NCBI GenBank assembly: GCA_013397695.1
Contig: VYZI01000145.1
Coordinates: 402,700-466,699 of the forward strand
Source: Centropus unirufus
Lineage: Eukaryota; Chordata; Aves; Cuculiformes; Centropidae
Length of the DNA: 64,000 nucleotides
Reading direction: 5' to 3'
Under the pieces are notes generated by a model. The model searched no databases. It was given only the letters and a program-made list of their open reading frames with translations, and was not told the origin of the DNA. The translations under genes were made by a program, and so were the position numbers. Shown piece by piece: positions 12,101-27,100 of the stretch; within the stretch, counting starts at the first letter, position 1, and every line of letters begins with the position of its first letter.

Positions 12101-15100
12101 AGTGATAGCTAATTCGGCAGTGATAGCTAACTCAAAGGTTCAGTTGCATTCCTGTGAGCTGCAGAGAAAGAGGCAAAAAAGTGCTGACTTACCCTTAAAT
12201 ATCAGAAACCGTAAATGAGAAAACAATAATCATAAGTTATTTCAATTGTATGAACAACTGTGATCAGAACTTTCTCTTGGTTAGATACCAGAGAACCTGA
12301 TTGTACTGTGCAGAGAGAGCCAAGGAAATCAATCTTATCTGGCTTCTAGAACAATGACTTCGTTTTTTTTATCTGGGTTCTGTGCTCAAAAAAACAATAT
12401 AAACCTATGTCACACTGAAAAGAACAGTCTTAGACACCATTTTGAGGAACAAATGGGAGTTGAGATATTCATGCGTACTAATGTTTGCAGTTGAAAGCCT
12501 AGCACAACAGTTCTGTGAAAGGAAGGTGCATCTTAAATTTTCTTAAATTTTGTGATGACATCTTTGTAAAGGATGTGCAGTCTGCTATCATGATAGAGAT
12601 ACTAGAAGCTTGGGAGGAGGATGTAAGGTAGAAGGAGAGAGTAAGGGCCAAAAGAGTTTAAAAATTGGTGAGGGGAGAGTAGTGGATGAGTTTGTTTTGT
12701 GAATTTAGTCAGTATGGAGAGGTCAGACGCTGAATAAGTGCAAATGGTGAAAGCAGTGGTGAGGTTGCCATGCAAGGTCCGTGTCTGGTGGTGCTGGAAC
12801 ACACCAGCTGAAACAACAGAAGTTTCAGTGTTTGTAAGTGGTCTAAAAAGTCATGTCCTTAAAGCATGATGTGAGCTGATATGCAAGGAGTGGGCCAAGT
12901 GCTAAGGACCTGTGTATACTAGGATCTGAAAAAAACATTGTAAATCTGTGCTTGACTGTTCAAGTCAAAATGTCACATCTTGTGTTCAGTATTGAATAGA
13001 AGGTGGGGCCATTCCTAACCATAGAGAATACAAAAGCTTATTCTCAGTGCCTGAAAATGGAAACATGGCTGTTTTGCTGCTACTTCTTGTGTTAAAACCA
13101 ATTTGAAAGAAAAAAGAAACTAAACCAAAAGGTATTGTTTTTTTAAGAGGGAATTATTTAAAATTATTTGTGCTCATCTTTGTTTAAAAACTATTTCAAT
13201 TTTTCTGTCTCATTTTCTGTTATTTTTTACTTAAGGTTAACTGACTTAAAACAAATGCTGCAGTAGAACAACATAGGATCACTACATTTCATCTGAATGT
13301 AAGATTTTATCTAATATTCCTTACAAGTAGGGGTAATGAACAATTTGTCCTTGACTTGGGCTTTTCAGGAGTTGAGAGGACCTGCATTTGGAAGCCTTCA
13401 TGTCTGTGAGAACGGCATAGCTCTTGTAACTGGTGTCCCGTGGAGTTAAACTTGGTTTGGCTTTGCTCTCTTATTTACTTTGGCTTTCTTAACACTGTGT
13501 ATGGTAGTCCCTGAGTTAGATTAGCAGTTTGAAAGACTGCTTGTGCTCATCTATAGTGAATTGTACTCCTATGCTCTCCAGTTGCTAATTTAAACTCGCT
13601 AATGGAGGTAAGGCCTAGAGTCTAACCTCCCCGTGTCTGGTCTTCATTCAGTGGATGATATTCATGCCAGTTTTTTTCTGGATTGTCCTTAATTCAGCCC
13701 ATCTGTCTCAGTGGTAGCTTTATTTTCTTCTTCAAGACATACATGATCTAATCACCATGAGATTTTAGGATATCTTTCTGCTGTCATTCTCATGATGTTG
13801 CAACATCCTCTCCTGATGGCAAATTCTATCTTTATCCTCATCTTATTCACATCTTTGCTACTTACCCACAGCTTGATTATCCACATATATAATAGTCCAG
13901 ATGTTCTTTACTTGTCTTCTTGCTTCAGTTGCATCAGTCTCAAATTGTACATTGGATGAGATATTTTGTATCTTTAAAAAATATATCTCTGTAACTCTTT
14001 GCATTTGCCCTATTCTGCTGACGTGTCGCATCTTTACACTTTTTTGTTCTCTTATGTGTGTTGCACACTGGGCAGGAAAGTACTTGTGTGGTAGCATCTA
14101 GTACAGCCATTGCACTTGACAGTGAAAGTAATAAGCATTGGTTTTGCACAGTGAGTAATAAGTATTGGTTTTGTGCAGTGCTGACACCTAAAAAGAAGTA
14201 TGTTACAACATGCAGAAGAGGTGTTCAGACCTGCTGTTTGGTGTTGCAAAACAAACCACACTATGCAGGGCATCCTACCACTCTTGTCAAGGACAGCTTA
14301 CTCTTAAGGTGCAGCTAGAGCTGAAATTTCTCTGCTGTTTGTAAGTAAAATCTCTGAAGAATCCAGTGTAGGAGTAGATTTAAGAATAGAATGAATGAAG
14401 CTTTACATATTTCATGCAACTATGGTTATGCTAATTATGACAATATAAATGTTACAATCTTGTTCTAAATGTTAAGTTTGAAAAGTATGTTAGTTTTATG
14501 GGTGAACTGCTAGGATCATAAGGCAGTTTTGTTGCATGGGTATGGTAGAGTGCATAACGGGACTTCCAGCACCTCTCACTACTGATCGAGTAAAAGAAAA
14601 ATAAGTTTGATCAGAAGTCAGAGTGAATTTGCTAAGTTTGAATTAAAAGTATAAATATAACATCTACAAGTAGAATTTCATGAGTACAAGACTGCGAAAG
14701 AATTCCCTAATGCAAAGTCACACTATTTAAAAACCTGCTTTTTGAAATGTGGTGCATGCAGGATTTCATTTATATTCTACCCAGTTTGTACTTTTCCAAT
14801 GGCAGTATTTGAAAAGGTAGCTTTGTGCGTGTGAATTAGCAAAAACTGAAGTCATGAATATCAAACTGCCTTGCTAATATCACAGGAATTACATGCTTTA
14901 GCTTGTAGACATAAAAAAAGCTGCAAAAATATATACTGGGGATAAAAGCTGTTGACATTTCATTCAACCATTCTGCTTTAATTCAGTACTGACATTTGAC
15001 ATTTGCTACCTTGTCAACACAGTCTTGAAGATGCTTCAGAGTCTTGAGAGGAAAAAGAAATTAAAAGTTTGAATAGGTTACTCCTTTTGCTTTGTCTGAG

Positions 15101-18100
15101 GGAAGTGCTGTTCTATGTTCTTGCTGTATCAATCTCCCTTTCTTCCTGGAGTATGGAAACAATGGGTGCTTTGGGGAGGTCTTAGTAGTCATAAAATTAT
15201 AGAACACGAGGATAGAAGGGATTTCAGGTATCATCTTTTTAAGTGATAAATGTATAGCTCACACAGGATGGCTGAGCACTCTGTCATGCTGAGCCTTAGA
15301 AGTATCCAGTGTAGAGGAATCTACCTCTTCCTTGCGGAGATTATTCTGATTTTTAAGTATTTTCATGGTGAAAAATTTTCTTCTGGAGTCCAACTGGAAT
15401 CTTCCCCAGGAACAACTTGTACCCATTACACTTTATCTTTTCCATGTGACACCTTGTTAAAAGGGAGTCTCCATCCTCTAGATAGACAGCCTTTATGTAC
15501 TGGTACATGGTAATAAGGACTCCCCTAAGCCTTCTTCTCTCGAGGCTGAACAAGCTCAGTTCTCTCAGCCTTACTATGTATGATAGGTTTCCTAGACATC
15601 TGATTATCTTAGAGGCCTTTCTCTGGACTCCCTCCACCCTGTCCGCATCTCTTTTTGTACAGACCAAAATTAAAGACAGTATTCCAGGGGTGGCCTGACA
15701 AGCACTGAATTGAGTGGCATAATAACTTCTTGATCTCTGCTGGTGGTGCCCTTCTTGATGTACCCCAGCATCGTGTCAGCCTTCTCTGCTGCTGCAGCAC
15801 ACTGTTCATTCATGTTGAGCCTGTTGGCCACCAAGACTCCCAGATTCGTCCCTGTAGAGCTGATCTTCACCCAGGTGGAATTCAATCTGAGCTCGACTTA
15901 CATAACATAGGTTATGTATGCCCAGGCACAAGACCTTACGCTTATCTCCATTGAACTTCACAAGGTTCCTGCTAGCCCTCGTCTAGCCTGTCAGGTCTTC
16001 CTGAAGGTTAGCTTTTCCCTCTGGAATATCAACCTTCAACTTCGTGTCTTTTGCAAACTTAATAGGGCGCTCTTGATCTCTGCATCCAGGACGCTTATGA
16101 AGATATTAAACTGTGATGGGCCTTGTATTAATCCCTGGGGTTCCTGTTTGTGACTGGTTGCCAGTTTGAGAATAATTTATCACCACCCTCTGCATTTGGC
16201 CTGTCAGCCAGTTCATCACCCACTGCACAGAACACTTGTCTAGGCTATAGCACATCAGTTTCTCTAGGAGGAGGCTGTGAGGACAGATATGAAGTCACTA
16301 TTTGCGAACTAATTGAAAAAGCTTGTCTGCATAACTATGTATTTTTAGAAGTAACTCTTGATATTTTTGTTAAAACAATCAGATTATGATACAATGGTTA
16401 GTTTTGCGCTACAATGAATGCTCATTCTTTTCTTAAAATCATTGTTTGCTTAAGAACATTTTGCCTAGATGGCAAAATGACTCTCTTCAGAAGACTTTAG
16501 TTACCCTGGCAGTGTATACACACCTGAGAAATTCTGCCTCACGTGCAGCAAACTATTTAAATTGCTTACAACACCCTCTTTATACTTAGAAACACAGCCT
16601 CCCTCATTGAGCATTTCAACAATTAAGGACACACCTTTACTTTCTGGCACCTGGGCATAGCTGGTTAGGAATTTGTTTGCTGAAATGTTAAACTTAGCTT
16701 CCTCTAAGCAGGTAGAGAACTGTTCCTTTAACAGCAATATATTACCTCCTTTCTATGTGTGCTGTACTTGTTCAGCCTGCCAGTCGTTTTTTGAAACTTA
16801 GGAGTTTTGGAATGGTTTAACATTTTGTCCTTGTAAAGCAGATTATTGGAAGGTGGATGTGGAAGACGTTGTTGATTCCATGCCTTTGGCTTCTCTATTC
16901 TGTTAATAAAAAAAGAAGTGAAAATAACTCATTCTGTGGGTAAATACTGGGTATGTTATCTTTTTTCTGGATGAATAATTCTTTGTCAATCCAGCTTCAA
17001 GTGGAGGCACTACTTCTGAAGTGTTTCATGAACCTCATTCTGTAAGTTTTTTGAACAAGCTACTTCAGCTATATTACTGTTTAAAAGATAACTTCTGCAG
17101 TGTGGTAATGCCCTGGAGAATCTTTTTCTGCCTTTTTCTGTTAGGCATAGAAGACAATTTAAAAAGTGTTGTTAACCTCATCTCTCTTTTCTCACACAAG
17201 AGCTCCAAGCGAGAGTGGAAGCCTCTGGAGGACCACAGCTGCACAGATGTACCATGGCTGCTCTTATTCATCCTTTTCTGTGTAGGAATGGTAAGTAAAA
17301 TCCAAAGGATTCTGTGAATGTTGTGTAGTTCAAGAGTTTGCATTCATTAGAAAGAAGTTTTACAAGCCTTCGATAGCTTAGTCACTGGGTAAGGTCAGGG
17401 TATGCTGGCATGGGGGCCATCAGCTGTTGAACAGAAATGAGTAGTGTGTACGTATCAGAGGCCTTTGGTAGGGATCCATAATGTATTGTTTGTGCCAGTT
17501 TTTGCTGTAGCTGCTCTTTCCCTGAAACCAGTTCCATTTGTACGTGATTATCAACATGGTGATGTATCACTTCTCTCATGTTTCTTATGAGACTGCGTAT
17601 ATCCTAGAAGTTCTAGACTTCTCTATGGTTCTCTATGGTTTTCTATGGTTCTATGAATCACAGTAAACTTTTTTTGCTGAGAAAAAAGATTCTGATGATT
17701 GGACAGTTGACATTACTGACAGTAAGATCTTTCCAAGTTAACCAAGCTTTGTCCTAGTTACCTTTCTTAAGACAGCCTCACAACGTTGTGCACTTCATAG
17801 TAAAATAAGCAAACCTCCAAGAGCTGAAGATTAGTAAAAAACTAGAAAGACACTTCTCATCTTGTTCTGTTTCATTGATTTATGTGTGCTGCTCTTCCTT
17901 GATAGAGGATGTCATGTGTCACGGCTGTGTTGCAAGCAGCAACTTTTGGGAGTTTGAGACTTCTATGCTGTTGACGTTCTTTCCTACTGCCCCTCAGTCG
18001 CCGGTCTTCGGAATTATTCCACTGAAAATTTTCCTGTTATTTCCACAAAGTGTTTGTTACTGGCTGTGCTTCAAATACAGAGATGATAATGTTTTGTTTA

Positions 18101-21100
18101 GATCACACAAATTATATTCTGACTGTTAAATGAATCATAGAATGGTCTGGGTTCTGAGGGACCATGAAGGTCCTCTAATCATACCCCCTGGTAGTGAGCA
18201 GGGACATATTCAACTGGATCAGGTTGCTCAGAACCCCATCCAAACTGACCTTGGATATTCCCAAGGATGAAGCACCTACCGCCTCTCTGGGCAACCTGTT
18301 CCAGTGTTTCACTACCCTCAGCGTAACAAAATTCTTCTGACATCTAGTCTAAACCTCTATTCTTCCAGTTTAAAATAATTTCTCCTTGTCCTGTGGCTAC
18401 AAGCCCTGCTAAATGTTTTTGCCCATCTTTCTTAAAAGCCCGCTCCAGGTACTGGATGTTCACAATAAGGTCTCCTTGGAGACTTCTTTTTCTCCAGGCT
18501 GAACAACCAAAATTCTCTTAGCCTTTCATCACAGAGGAGGTGTTGCAGGCCGCTGATGATTTCTGAGGCCCTCCTGTGGATCCACTCCAACAGCTCCATG
18601 TCTGTCTTGTGCTGAGGGCACTAGAACTGGATGCAGTATTCCAGGTGTGGTCTCACCAGAGCAGAGGGGGTGAATCACTTAAAATGGTAAAAAGCACAGC
18701 AATTCCTGAAACCAGCAGCATTTTTTTTTTTTTATTTTCCTACCTTTGTTGATGTTCCCTGATTACTCAGTCTATGCCTACCTGTTTCTCCAGTTATAAA
18801 TTACTCTGATGCTGGTGAGTGTCCCAGATTTCCTCATCTAAGCAATATGATACATGGAACAGTATCCTCTTGGGTCAAATACACTATTTACTGTTCTAGA
18901 GGTCTTCACTTGAAGGGTCAGGTACCATGATGGGTCATGAGGGCACCCCCACACTGTTGTAAATTAGTCTAGGATGGGAGAGGGATTGCATGATTTCTTT
19001 TTACCTGTGTGTAGGGAAAATATTTGAGAACCTGAGTGCTATTATATGTAAAATGGATGCTGGTATGTTTTTTACAGAATAGGAAGAGATTCGAGAAATA
19101 GAAAGTGAGTGTTGGAAATGATCTTTAATTATTAGTCTTGATGGCCTTTTGCTCAAATTTAGCCTTGTTTTCACTTTGAGTACTAAGTCTTTGAATGTAA
19201 GTGCATTAGTGCGTTGGCAGGAGAAAGATAATGAACAACCTGCTGTCTGGAATTTCTCTGAAGTGATAACCTGTCCATCAGAGGTCACTCTCCTGTGTCT
19301 TCAGACCTTTAATATCACCCACATTTTAACAATTCCTTGCTGATTTAATTACCTGTTGTTCTCATCTGATTCTGTTGCTTCTGTCTATTGCTCTGTATGT
19401 TTGTCTCAGCTGTTTACTCTGCTTCCCCTTCTCAAATCTTAGCTTGCCTCATCTGCCAGACCAGTTCACTGATGGCAGTGGAGTGAGCCAATGGTTCAAT
19501 TCTCCCTGTCAATGATGTTGCTAGAGAGCTAATGATTCTGGGGGTCAAATTTGCTGTTTGCATGATCACTCCCTTGATCTTGGTTTTGCCAGTGAAATAT
19601 TGCAGAAAGCTGACAGCAAGACCTACTTGACATTGGATATGTTCCACATTACCCTGTGTGAGCCACTTCACATTCTCTTGCTACATGTCTGTTTTTTCCC
19701 TGCATTTGAATCCAGTATCTAAGTGTGGTCACTTCCTTGAGAGGAATACCTTAAGAAGAACTTATGTCAGATAGGCCTCTTCATGCCACCTCAACTTGGA
19801 GAGCACATCATTTGAAGGAAAACAAAATTTTGAAGCTGGAAAATCTGGACTCTCTAGTGTCTTCTAAGCAACCTACTAACCCCTGGCAGGTCTAGTTCTG
19901 TTCGTAGCTATGCTTCACTCCATACCCTTGGATTCCCTTCTGCTTCATACACTACTTGCTGACAATATGATTTTCAAAACACCTACAAGATTTTTTGACT
20001 GTGCTTGGATAATATGCAGTGTTAGATGCCTGATTCCTCTTTTGGCTTGCATTCCATTTTATAATTGCACAACAGTTCTCTGTGGATGGTAATTGTTTTT
20101 CTTTATTCAGTCTCAAAGAATTTTTAAAGAACTTCCACTTAGAAACAAATGAATTAAACTGACTCTTCCCAGCTGTCGAGCAGCATCAAAACTTTGGGGT
20201 TTTTTTCTCTTCCAGGGTTTTATCTGTGGCTTTTCAATAGCTACAGGAGCAGCTGCAAGACTGCTTTCAGGATATGACAGTTATGGAAATATTTGTGGGC
20301 AGAAAAATGTCAAGGTGGAAGGAATAGACAACAGTGGTCTGGACCTCACACACAAGAAGTGAGTATGTGATATAATTGCTTTATTCCTTGAACAGGAAGG
20401 GCAAAACTTATCTTCCTTTGGAAATGATTTTTTTAATAAGATGGGAACAGTTATATCCTAATTCATCCCTACTTGTCCTTCTCCACTATTCTCACTTAGA
20501 AGATAACCATTGTTCATAACAGCCAGCAGCAGTACTCAGAGATCAGATGTTGACAGATGTGTGACAGATACATCAGATATGAGTATAGCCAAGACGTTGA
20601 GGACATTCACTTTCTCAGCATCCACTTCATGTGGGAGGTTGTATCGGGCCACTGAAGAATTTTGTTTCTTAAGAATTTTGGGTATGACAAATTCTCATGT
20701 GTGTGAGCAGGTCTTTGAAACCGATGTTTGGCTTCTGTTGTTGCATGCTCAGTTTCTGCTACTGAGTTTAGGGGAAGATGGGATATATCCAATTCATTAA
20801 TTCGGACTTTAAACTGTAAGCAGAATATACATAAAGTGGCTTGTGGGGGGAGCACACAAAAATTTTAAGCAGCACGCGGCTTAACTATGCAGTGTCATGT
20901 TAAAACACATAAAGGTTGGAAACAGCACAATTATTTCCTGTCTATCCTATGGAAAAACATCATACTTCAGTAGTAATACTAGAGCAAAGTGACAAGAATT
21001 CTGGACTGATGGGCTGAAAACCTGTCAATGTCTGTTGACCTCTGTGTGCCAGTCAGTACTTGGAACACATCTGTACAATTTGGGTGATTTTAGAAAGTAA

Positions 21101-24100
21101 ATTATTCAGTCTAACCTTAGCAGGGGTACTAATTGACAAAATGGTGCTCCTTTCACTATTGATTACTTCAAACAACTAAGTTTTTTATTTCCAAGAATGA
21201 GTCTTTCATGTCACACTTTACTTTCAGGCTAACAGAAAACCCACAATTGGCAGGAACTATTTTGGAAGGATGCTTTCCTAAAATCTGCTTATTTTGAGTT
21301 GCTGTTCTAAAGATTTCTAAATGTCTATTTAAGATTTAATATGGCTAGGGAATTGGTGTGTTGCCAGAAAAACATGAGTTAAATAAAATAGCCTGAAACC
21401 TTTTTCACGGATGTCTTCTGCCAAAGGAATAATTTCTCAATCTAAGCACAGCTTCCAGGAGGGCTGAATGGCTTAAAAATTATGCAGCATAACATTCCTG
21501 GGTTTTTTATGTAAATATTTTAGCTCTTTCTAAAATCAGGTGTAAAAAGTTGTCATTTGTGTGTTGTGTGAGAAAATATAAACTTTAAAATGATAGTTTT
21601 AAACTTGTTCAACTTCAGAAATAACTGTTGCCTGAGTTTCTGTGAAGGTGAAGAAAATGAAGACACCTTATTGAAATGTAGCAATTAATGGTGTACGGTT
21701 CCTACACGTGACAGAAGTCAGAACAAGAAACATCTGCCAGGGCCAAGCAATTGCATCTTGCAAGGGAACGATCGGAATACAGTAAATAAAAATAGAAACT
21801 ATTTTTAACAGTGTTCATAAACAGAGCCAGTTGCTTGTTAAAGTCTTAATAAGGTAATAAGGTGACTTGAAGCATGACCTGAGCAAATGAAAATTCCACT
21901 CATATGGGATATAATCACCTCTATTTGATTGAGAGTGAGAGAAAAATCTTCCGCCGAGGCAGATTATTTTGTAACTGTTCTCAGTGAAGTATGTAGTACA
22001 GTCCAGTGTATCCACCTTTGGAAGAGGCCAGTTCTTATATAAGCAAGTGGTCCTTCCCACTCTCACACCCTGTGGCTTTTCGAATTTGCTTGGCAATTTT
22101 TCAGAGGAAACTCTGCTCTGCATGGGCCTATAGCAGATGGAGTTCCTGCAGTGTCAGAGGTGCAGTTCATGGGAGTATTTCATGCTATTTTGCAGAAGTA
22201 CTTTTCAGCTAGACTGTGAAAACAAACCCTTCTTTCCACCTGTGCGTTTCAGTTTCTGTAGAGAAAGTAAATGTTTTAAACTCTGCAAACATGATTCTAG
22301 AAACATGAAGTTATTCTCTTTTCATCCTGCTTACAGGATAGTTCTTTCTTCATTTCCCAGTCCCATGCAGAAAAGCTAAATCATCAGTAAAAGTAATATT
22401 CTCTTTCTTGTGAATGACAGCAACCCATAGGCACTGTTTTGAGGAAGTCAGTCTGTGTGGGTATGGAAATCTGGGTGGTAAGGGAGAAGAGCAGAATCCT
22501 CATAGGCATGCAATTTGGTTTGTGTGCATTAGATGAGCTGAAGCCATTGAGATGAAATGTTTGGATTGATGATTTTACAGCCTGATTTTGTCAACAAAGA
22601 GTGAATTGGGTATCTTTTTCTTTTTGCAAAGAAAACAGAGTACAGCTTCAATAGATTGTGCTCCAGAGTCAGATGCAGGATTATAGTCTAGTCCTACTCC
22701 TGAGTTCTTATTAAACCTATCTGACTTCAACTAAGCTCCTGGCTTTTCAAGTTATAACAGTGGTTATAATGGTGTTAAAAAATGACCTTTTGTTTGCAAA
22801 TAAATCATGACCATGACAGCCAAGTCTAAGTCCCTAGCTCAGTCTGATTTTTGATCACTGATGCTTTGCTGCTTGGGGAGAATTACAGTTTGGTTCACTC
22901 AAATACAAGCTGTGCATGAGTTGCTGTAGGGAAGAATTAGGGGGATATTCTACCTTGATAAATGCTTTTGACTCAGGAAAATTAGGGTTGGGGTGGGAAG
23001 GCCTAGAGAGTTTGCACCACACTTACCAAGAATTTGTTTGAGTGAAACTGTGTATGCCGTGCCTAAAATTTGTTGAGGGAGCGTGTGATCACTTAATTCG
23101 CTTCTTCATTATTGGGATAAAATGCTTGTAGATCACAACAAAGGGTTGTTCTGTGAAGTACTCATTTGCCTATACAGAGATGCTTTGGGGGCTGATGGAA
23201 AATCAGTGATACTGGCAAAAGCAAGAGTATACAAAATACTTGAAGGTAAGATAGGCTGATTCATGTGATTTGCCACAGCACTTCCACAATCAAGGTCTAT
23301 TGTACAAAATGATAATACTTTGTCTTCCTGTTTTTGTAGGGGAAGAGGAGACTACTGTATTTCTCATGGGCATGAATAGATAGTAGAACAGTTGTCTAGG
23401 AAGCTACCAGTCAGAAGTCAAAACTTATTGATGCCTTTTTTTAAAAAATTCTGGTAATTTTGAAANTTTTGAAATAATATGTTTTTAATTACTTGCCTAG
23501 TAGTCTGGATTTTACTTCCAGAAGGAAAAAAAAAAAAAAGATGGTGCAATATAACCTCAAAATGTTCATAAAGAAAGCATGAGGAAGGTTGCCCTGTAGG
23601 TTTGTGAAATGCATTGTTGGGATGCATTTTGAAAAGTTCTTTGAAGTTCATGTTTAATTACATGCCTCAGGATGGACAACGTGACTTTATATTCAAACAC
23701 CATGTTTTTTTAAATAAGCTCTTTCCTTTTTTGATGTATCTATAGGAATAAGTTTAAAATTAAAAATGTGCTGAATTTTTCTGTCATTAAGATGACAGGA
23801 GGTAAACATATTAAAAAGTACATGCAATTATTTTTCCTCAAGTAACTGTTTTTATTGAGCTGTATTTCAGAGGTTCTTTTAACAAATTTAATTTTCAGAA
23901 AAATGGATTGTGAAGATGAAGAAATGGAATCATAGAATGGTTTGGGTTCAAAGGGGCCTTTAAAGGTCATCTAGTCCAGCCTCTATCCCACAAGCAGGGA
24001 CCTAGATCTCATTGCTAAAAGCCTCATCCAACCTGCCCTTGAGCACTTCCAGGGATGGGTCATCCACAACTAGTCTGTACAGCCTATTTTAGTGCCTCAC

Positions 24101-27100
24101 CACCCTCAAGAATCTCTTCCTTGTATCTAATCCAAATCTACCTTATTTCAATTAAAAACTACTACCCTTCATCCTGATTTTACAGGCTCTCATGAAAAGC
24201 CTCTGCGTCTCTCTTCTAAGTCTTCTGTATGTGCTGAAAGGCCACAGTAAGATTTCACTGGAGCCTTCTCTTCCTCAGGCTGAACCATCCCAGCCTTGTC
24301 AGTCTGTCTTCATAACAGAGGTGTTCCATCCCCTCTGATGATTTTTGTATCACTTCTGTGGACCCGTTCCAGCAGGTCCATGTCTTCCCTGTGCTGAGGG
24401 CTCCCGAGCTTGACACTACTCCAGGCGGGGTCTCACCAGAGCAGACTGGAAGGGGAGAATCCCTTGACCTGCTGGTCATCCTTCTTTTGACGTAGCCCAG
24501 GGTAAGGTTGGCTTTCTGGGCCACAGGCATGCATTGCCAGTTTATGTCCAGGTTTTCATCCACCAGTGCCCCCATGTCCTTCTCTGCAGGGCTGGTACTT
24601 CTAGTTTGTAAATCTGGTATACTGAATTCCTTATAGCAGTTTCATTTGCAGTGTTGAAGCGTCTCTAAGAATGTGATTACTTCGTTCTGTCTTTTCTTTG
24701 CTGATCCAAGTTACTTTCTTATTAACAAATTAGTCTATTGTTGCTTCTAAATAACTGAAATTGCAGCACAAAACATATAAGTACATTCTTCTAGTGAAAA
24801 CAAAACTTGTTTTGTGGTGAGGCAATATTGAATTTTCTGCAGTAATCACTTTAAATAAGTAAGCTTTAAAAAACAAAACATCTTTTGCTCTCTAATGCTG
24901 GTGCCAAGCATTTTGATTCTTGTGTTGTAGCTACTAGAAATGAAAAAAAAAAATGTACTTCTGTCTTCCTAGACCATGGATTGAAGCCACAGATTTGATA
25001 GCTTGGAATTTGCTTTGCAGCTGCCTTGTTGCTGTCGGAATTGCCTCTCAACCATGCAATGTGGTTTTTGAATTGCATGTATTGAAGGTTTTGCCAGCAC
25101 AGCATGCTTCTGTCCAAAGTGCATGTAGCACTATACTTGCATTGTATTTCTGAATTTCCAGGCTTAAGTTAAAATTGTAGCATGTATTTTACAAAATATT
25201 CTAATTTCCTCCTGCCATTAAAATTATAGCTTGGCCCTTGAGTTCAAGTCACTGTAGAAGTGGGCTGAATCCTAGCTTGTTAGCGCTGAAATTCCTGACT
25301 TGGTTTCCTTGGGTAACATGTGTTAAAGGACATTTGGAGGAGCCTCCTGTCCAGCCACTGGAGCCCAACCTGGTGCACTGAGGTACCCAGGGTCTCTGGG
25401 CTGAGAGATGCCGATGGACAGACAGACGTGGGGCCCTGGCAAGGCACTGCCTTCAAGAGCACCTACACTGCAGTGCTCACATAAACATGAGCACAAATGG
25501 CCATATACCCTCTGTCTCATTGGCTGCAAGAGGCAGAAGGTCACTGATGCAGGCACATGTATGTCACTCTCAAGGTTCACAAACATGTGCATACTTATGG
25601 ATCCCCCAAATACCAGCACAGCCCCTCTGCCCACCCAGTCCCAGGCCCCATTACCTGCCCAGTGCGTGTCCCCCCTACTCAGCAGCTGGACAAGCTTGAT
25701 GGTCTCTAGCAAACACTCACATGTTTATCCCACAGGCTCCCCACACTCACAGGTTCCTCTAAATAGCAGTGTAGACCCTCTCCCCACCTGACAGCTCTGT
25801 GGGGACCTAGAGCCTCTGGCTTACCAGCTGGTACAGCTTGGAGTTTGCTGTGAGTTACACATGCTTGCACCCACTTTGACAAAGGAACGGATTCTTGGCC
25901 CTTGTCAACATCCAGGACCATGTGAGCTGTGACCCACAGTCCTCTAGCCACTGAGCACCTCACCTCTTTTTTGGGGCTGTTTTTTTTGGGGACACACATT
26001 GTTCCCAGCCCACTGGCTGATAGCCAAGGCCCTTCTTCCCCCCACCCAGTCAGTGAGACTCCCGTCTCTTTGGTAGCTGACACTCCAGGCCTGGGGCACA
26101 CAAACCCCTGGTATGACTTTGGTTGCTGGCTCCAAATCCATCATGTGGATCTCCCCAGTAGCTGCCACTCGGTCAGCACTACTCCCCAGTAGCTGGCACA
26201 ACCAGCCTATCTTACACCTCTTTTGGTCTGTCCCTCATCCTTTGTTTCTCCACAAATCCTATCCTATGCACATTCCTTAGGGAGCTGGTATAGTCACACT
26301 GAGCCCTCCTGCATCTTATATCTTTGGGCTTGCTTCCTCATCAGTTGCAAAGCCTCGATTTACCAGCAGTTTTTTGATAACTGATCAATTGCGTTGATTA
26401 ATTGTGTTTGTTTCTGGTTATTGTACACATTAACTCAGGTTGGTCACATTTTATTTCCAATCTTACTGAAATTCCTCATAGTCTTAGTGAAAACTAACAT
26501 TTCTCACACTTCACATTATCCTTACTAGTAAGTGTGACTGAGCAGCTGTACTGTTATCACAACCTCCCTTATCACATGTCGATCACGTTTGACTCTATAG
26601 GTTGTTGTTTTTTACTCCTTTGACCAGATATCCTCAAATGAGCTGATGCCTTCCATGTTCCCTTACAGTATGGAATAGTAACTGCAGGAATTTGAGAAAC
26701 AGGAACTTGTAGCAGAGGGAACTGGGGTTGTTTACCCAAGAAAAGAGTTGGCTGAGGGAAGACCTTATCACTGCCTACAGCTGCCTGAAAGAAGGTTGTG
26801 GAGAGGAGGGTGCTGGTCTCTTTCATCTCCCAAGTGACAGGGAATGGGACAAGGGGCAGTGGCCTCAAGCTGTGCCAGGGGAGGCTCAGATCAGACATTA
26901 GGAAAAATTTCTTCACTGGAATGGTAAACAGGCTCTGGCAGAGGCTGCCCAGGGAGGTTGTTGGGTCACCATCCTTGAATATATTTACAAGATGGGGAGA
27001 TAATGTATTCATGTTTAGTAGTTAGCAGGTACAGTTGGATCTGTTTTTCAACCAAGAGATTCTCTGATTCTATAACATGCCCCTGTGAAGAGGAATATTT

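Larger units (their letters stand above)
156..17200 (+). other. SLC44A1: Intron 1 (17 kb)
   Basis: It begins in the CpG island, contains a 53-bp minisatellite (191-402), a CR1 scrap (about 1640-1825), a pyrimidine-rich tract (about 2350-4420), small tandem duplications (12098, 14127) and a 1.1-kb antisense CR1 (15190-16292). The long stretches at about 4420-12000, 12140-13500 and 16300-17200 are AT-rich unique-looking sequence in which I recognise nothing. Confidence 0.9.
17291..20215 (+). other. SLC44A1: Intron 2
   Basis: A 2.9-kb intron holding a 10-bp repeat (17621-17656), a CR1 fragment (18132-18672) and a T13 run near 18721. The remainder, about 18740-20215, shows nothing I recognise. 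Confidence 0.9.

Noticed and set aside
15250..16389. String of short ORFs on both strands suggesting a gene between 15.2 and 16.4 kb
   Set aside because: The sequence is a CR1 fragment; minus-strand text matches the CR1 ORF2 end and is broken between frames.
17621..17656. CTCTATGGTT repeat as a CR1 tail
   Set aside because: The period is 10 rather than 8 bases and there is no CR1 body next to it, so I list it only as a short tandem repeat.
25323..26101. Two long adjacent minus-strand ORFs (129 and 131 codons)
   Set aside because: They lie in the GC-rich repeat patch, have repetitive, low-information content and resemble no protein I know. I treat them as composition effects.
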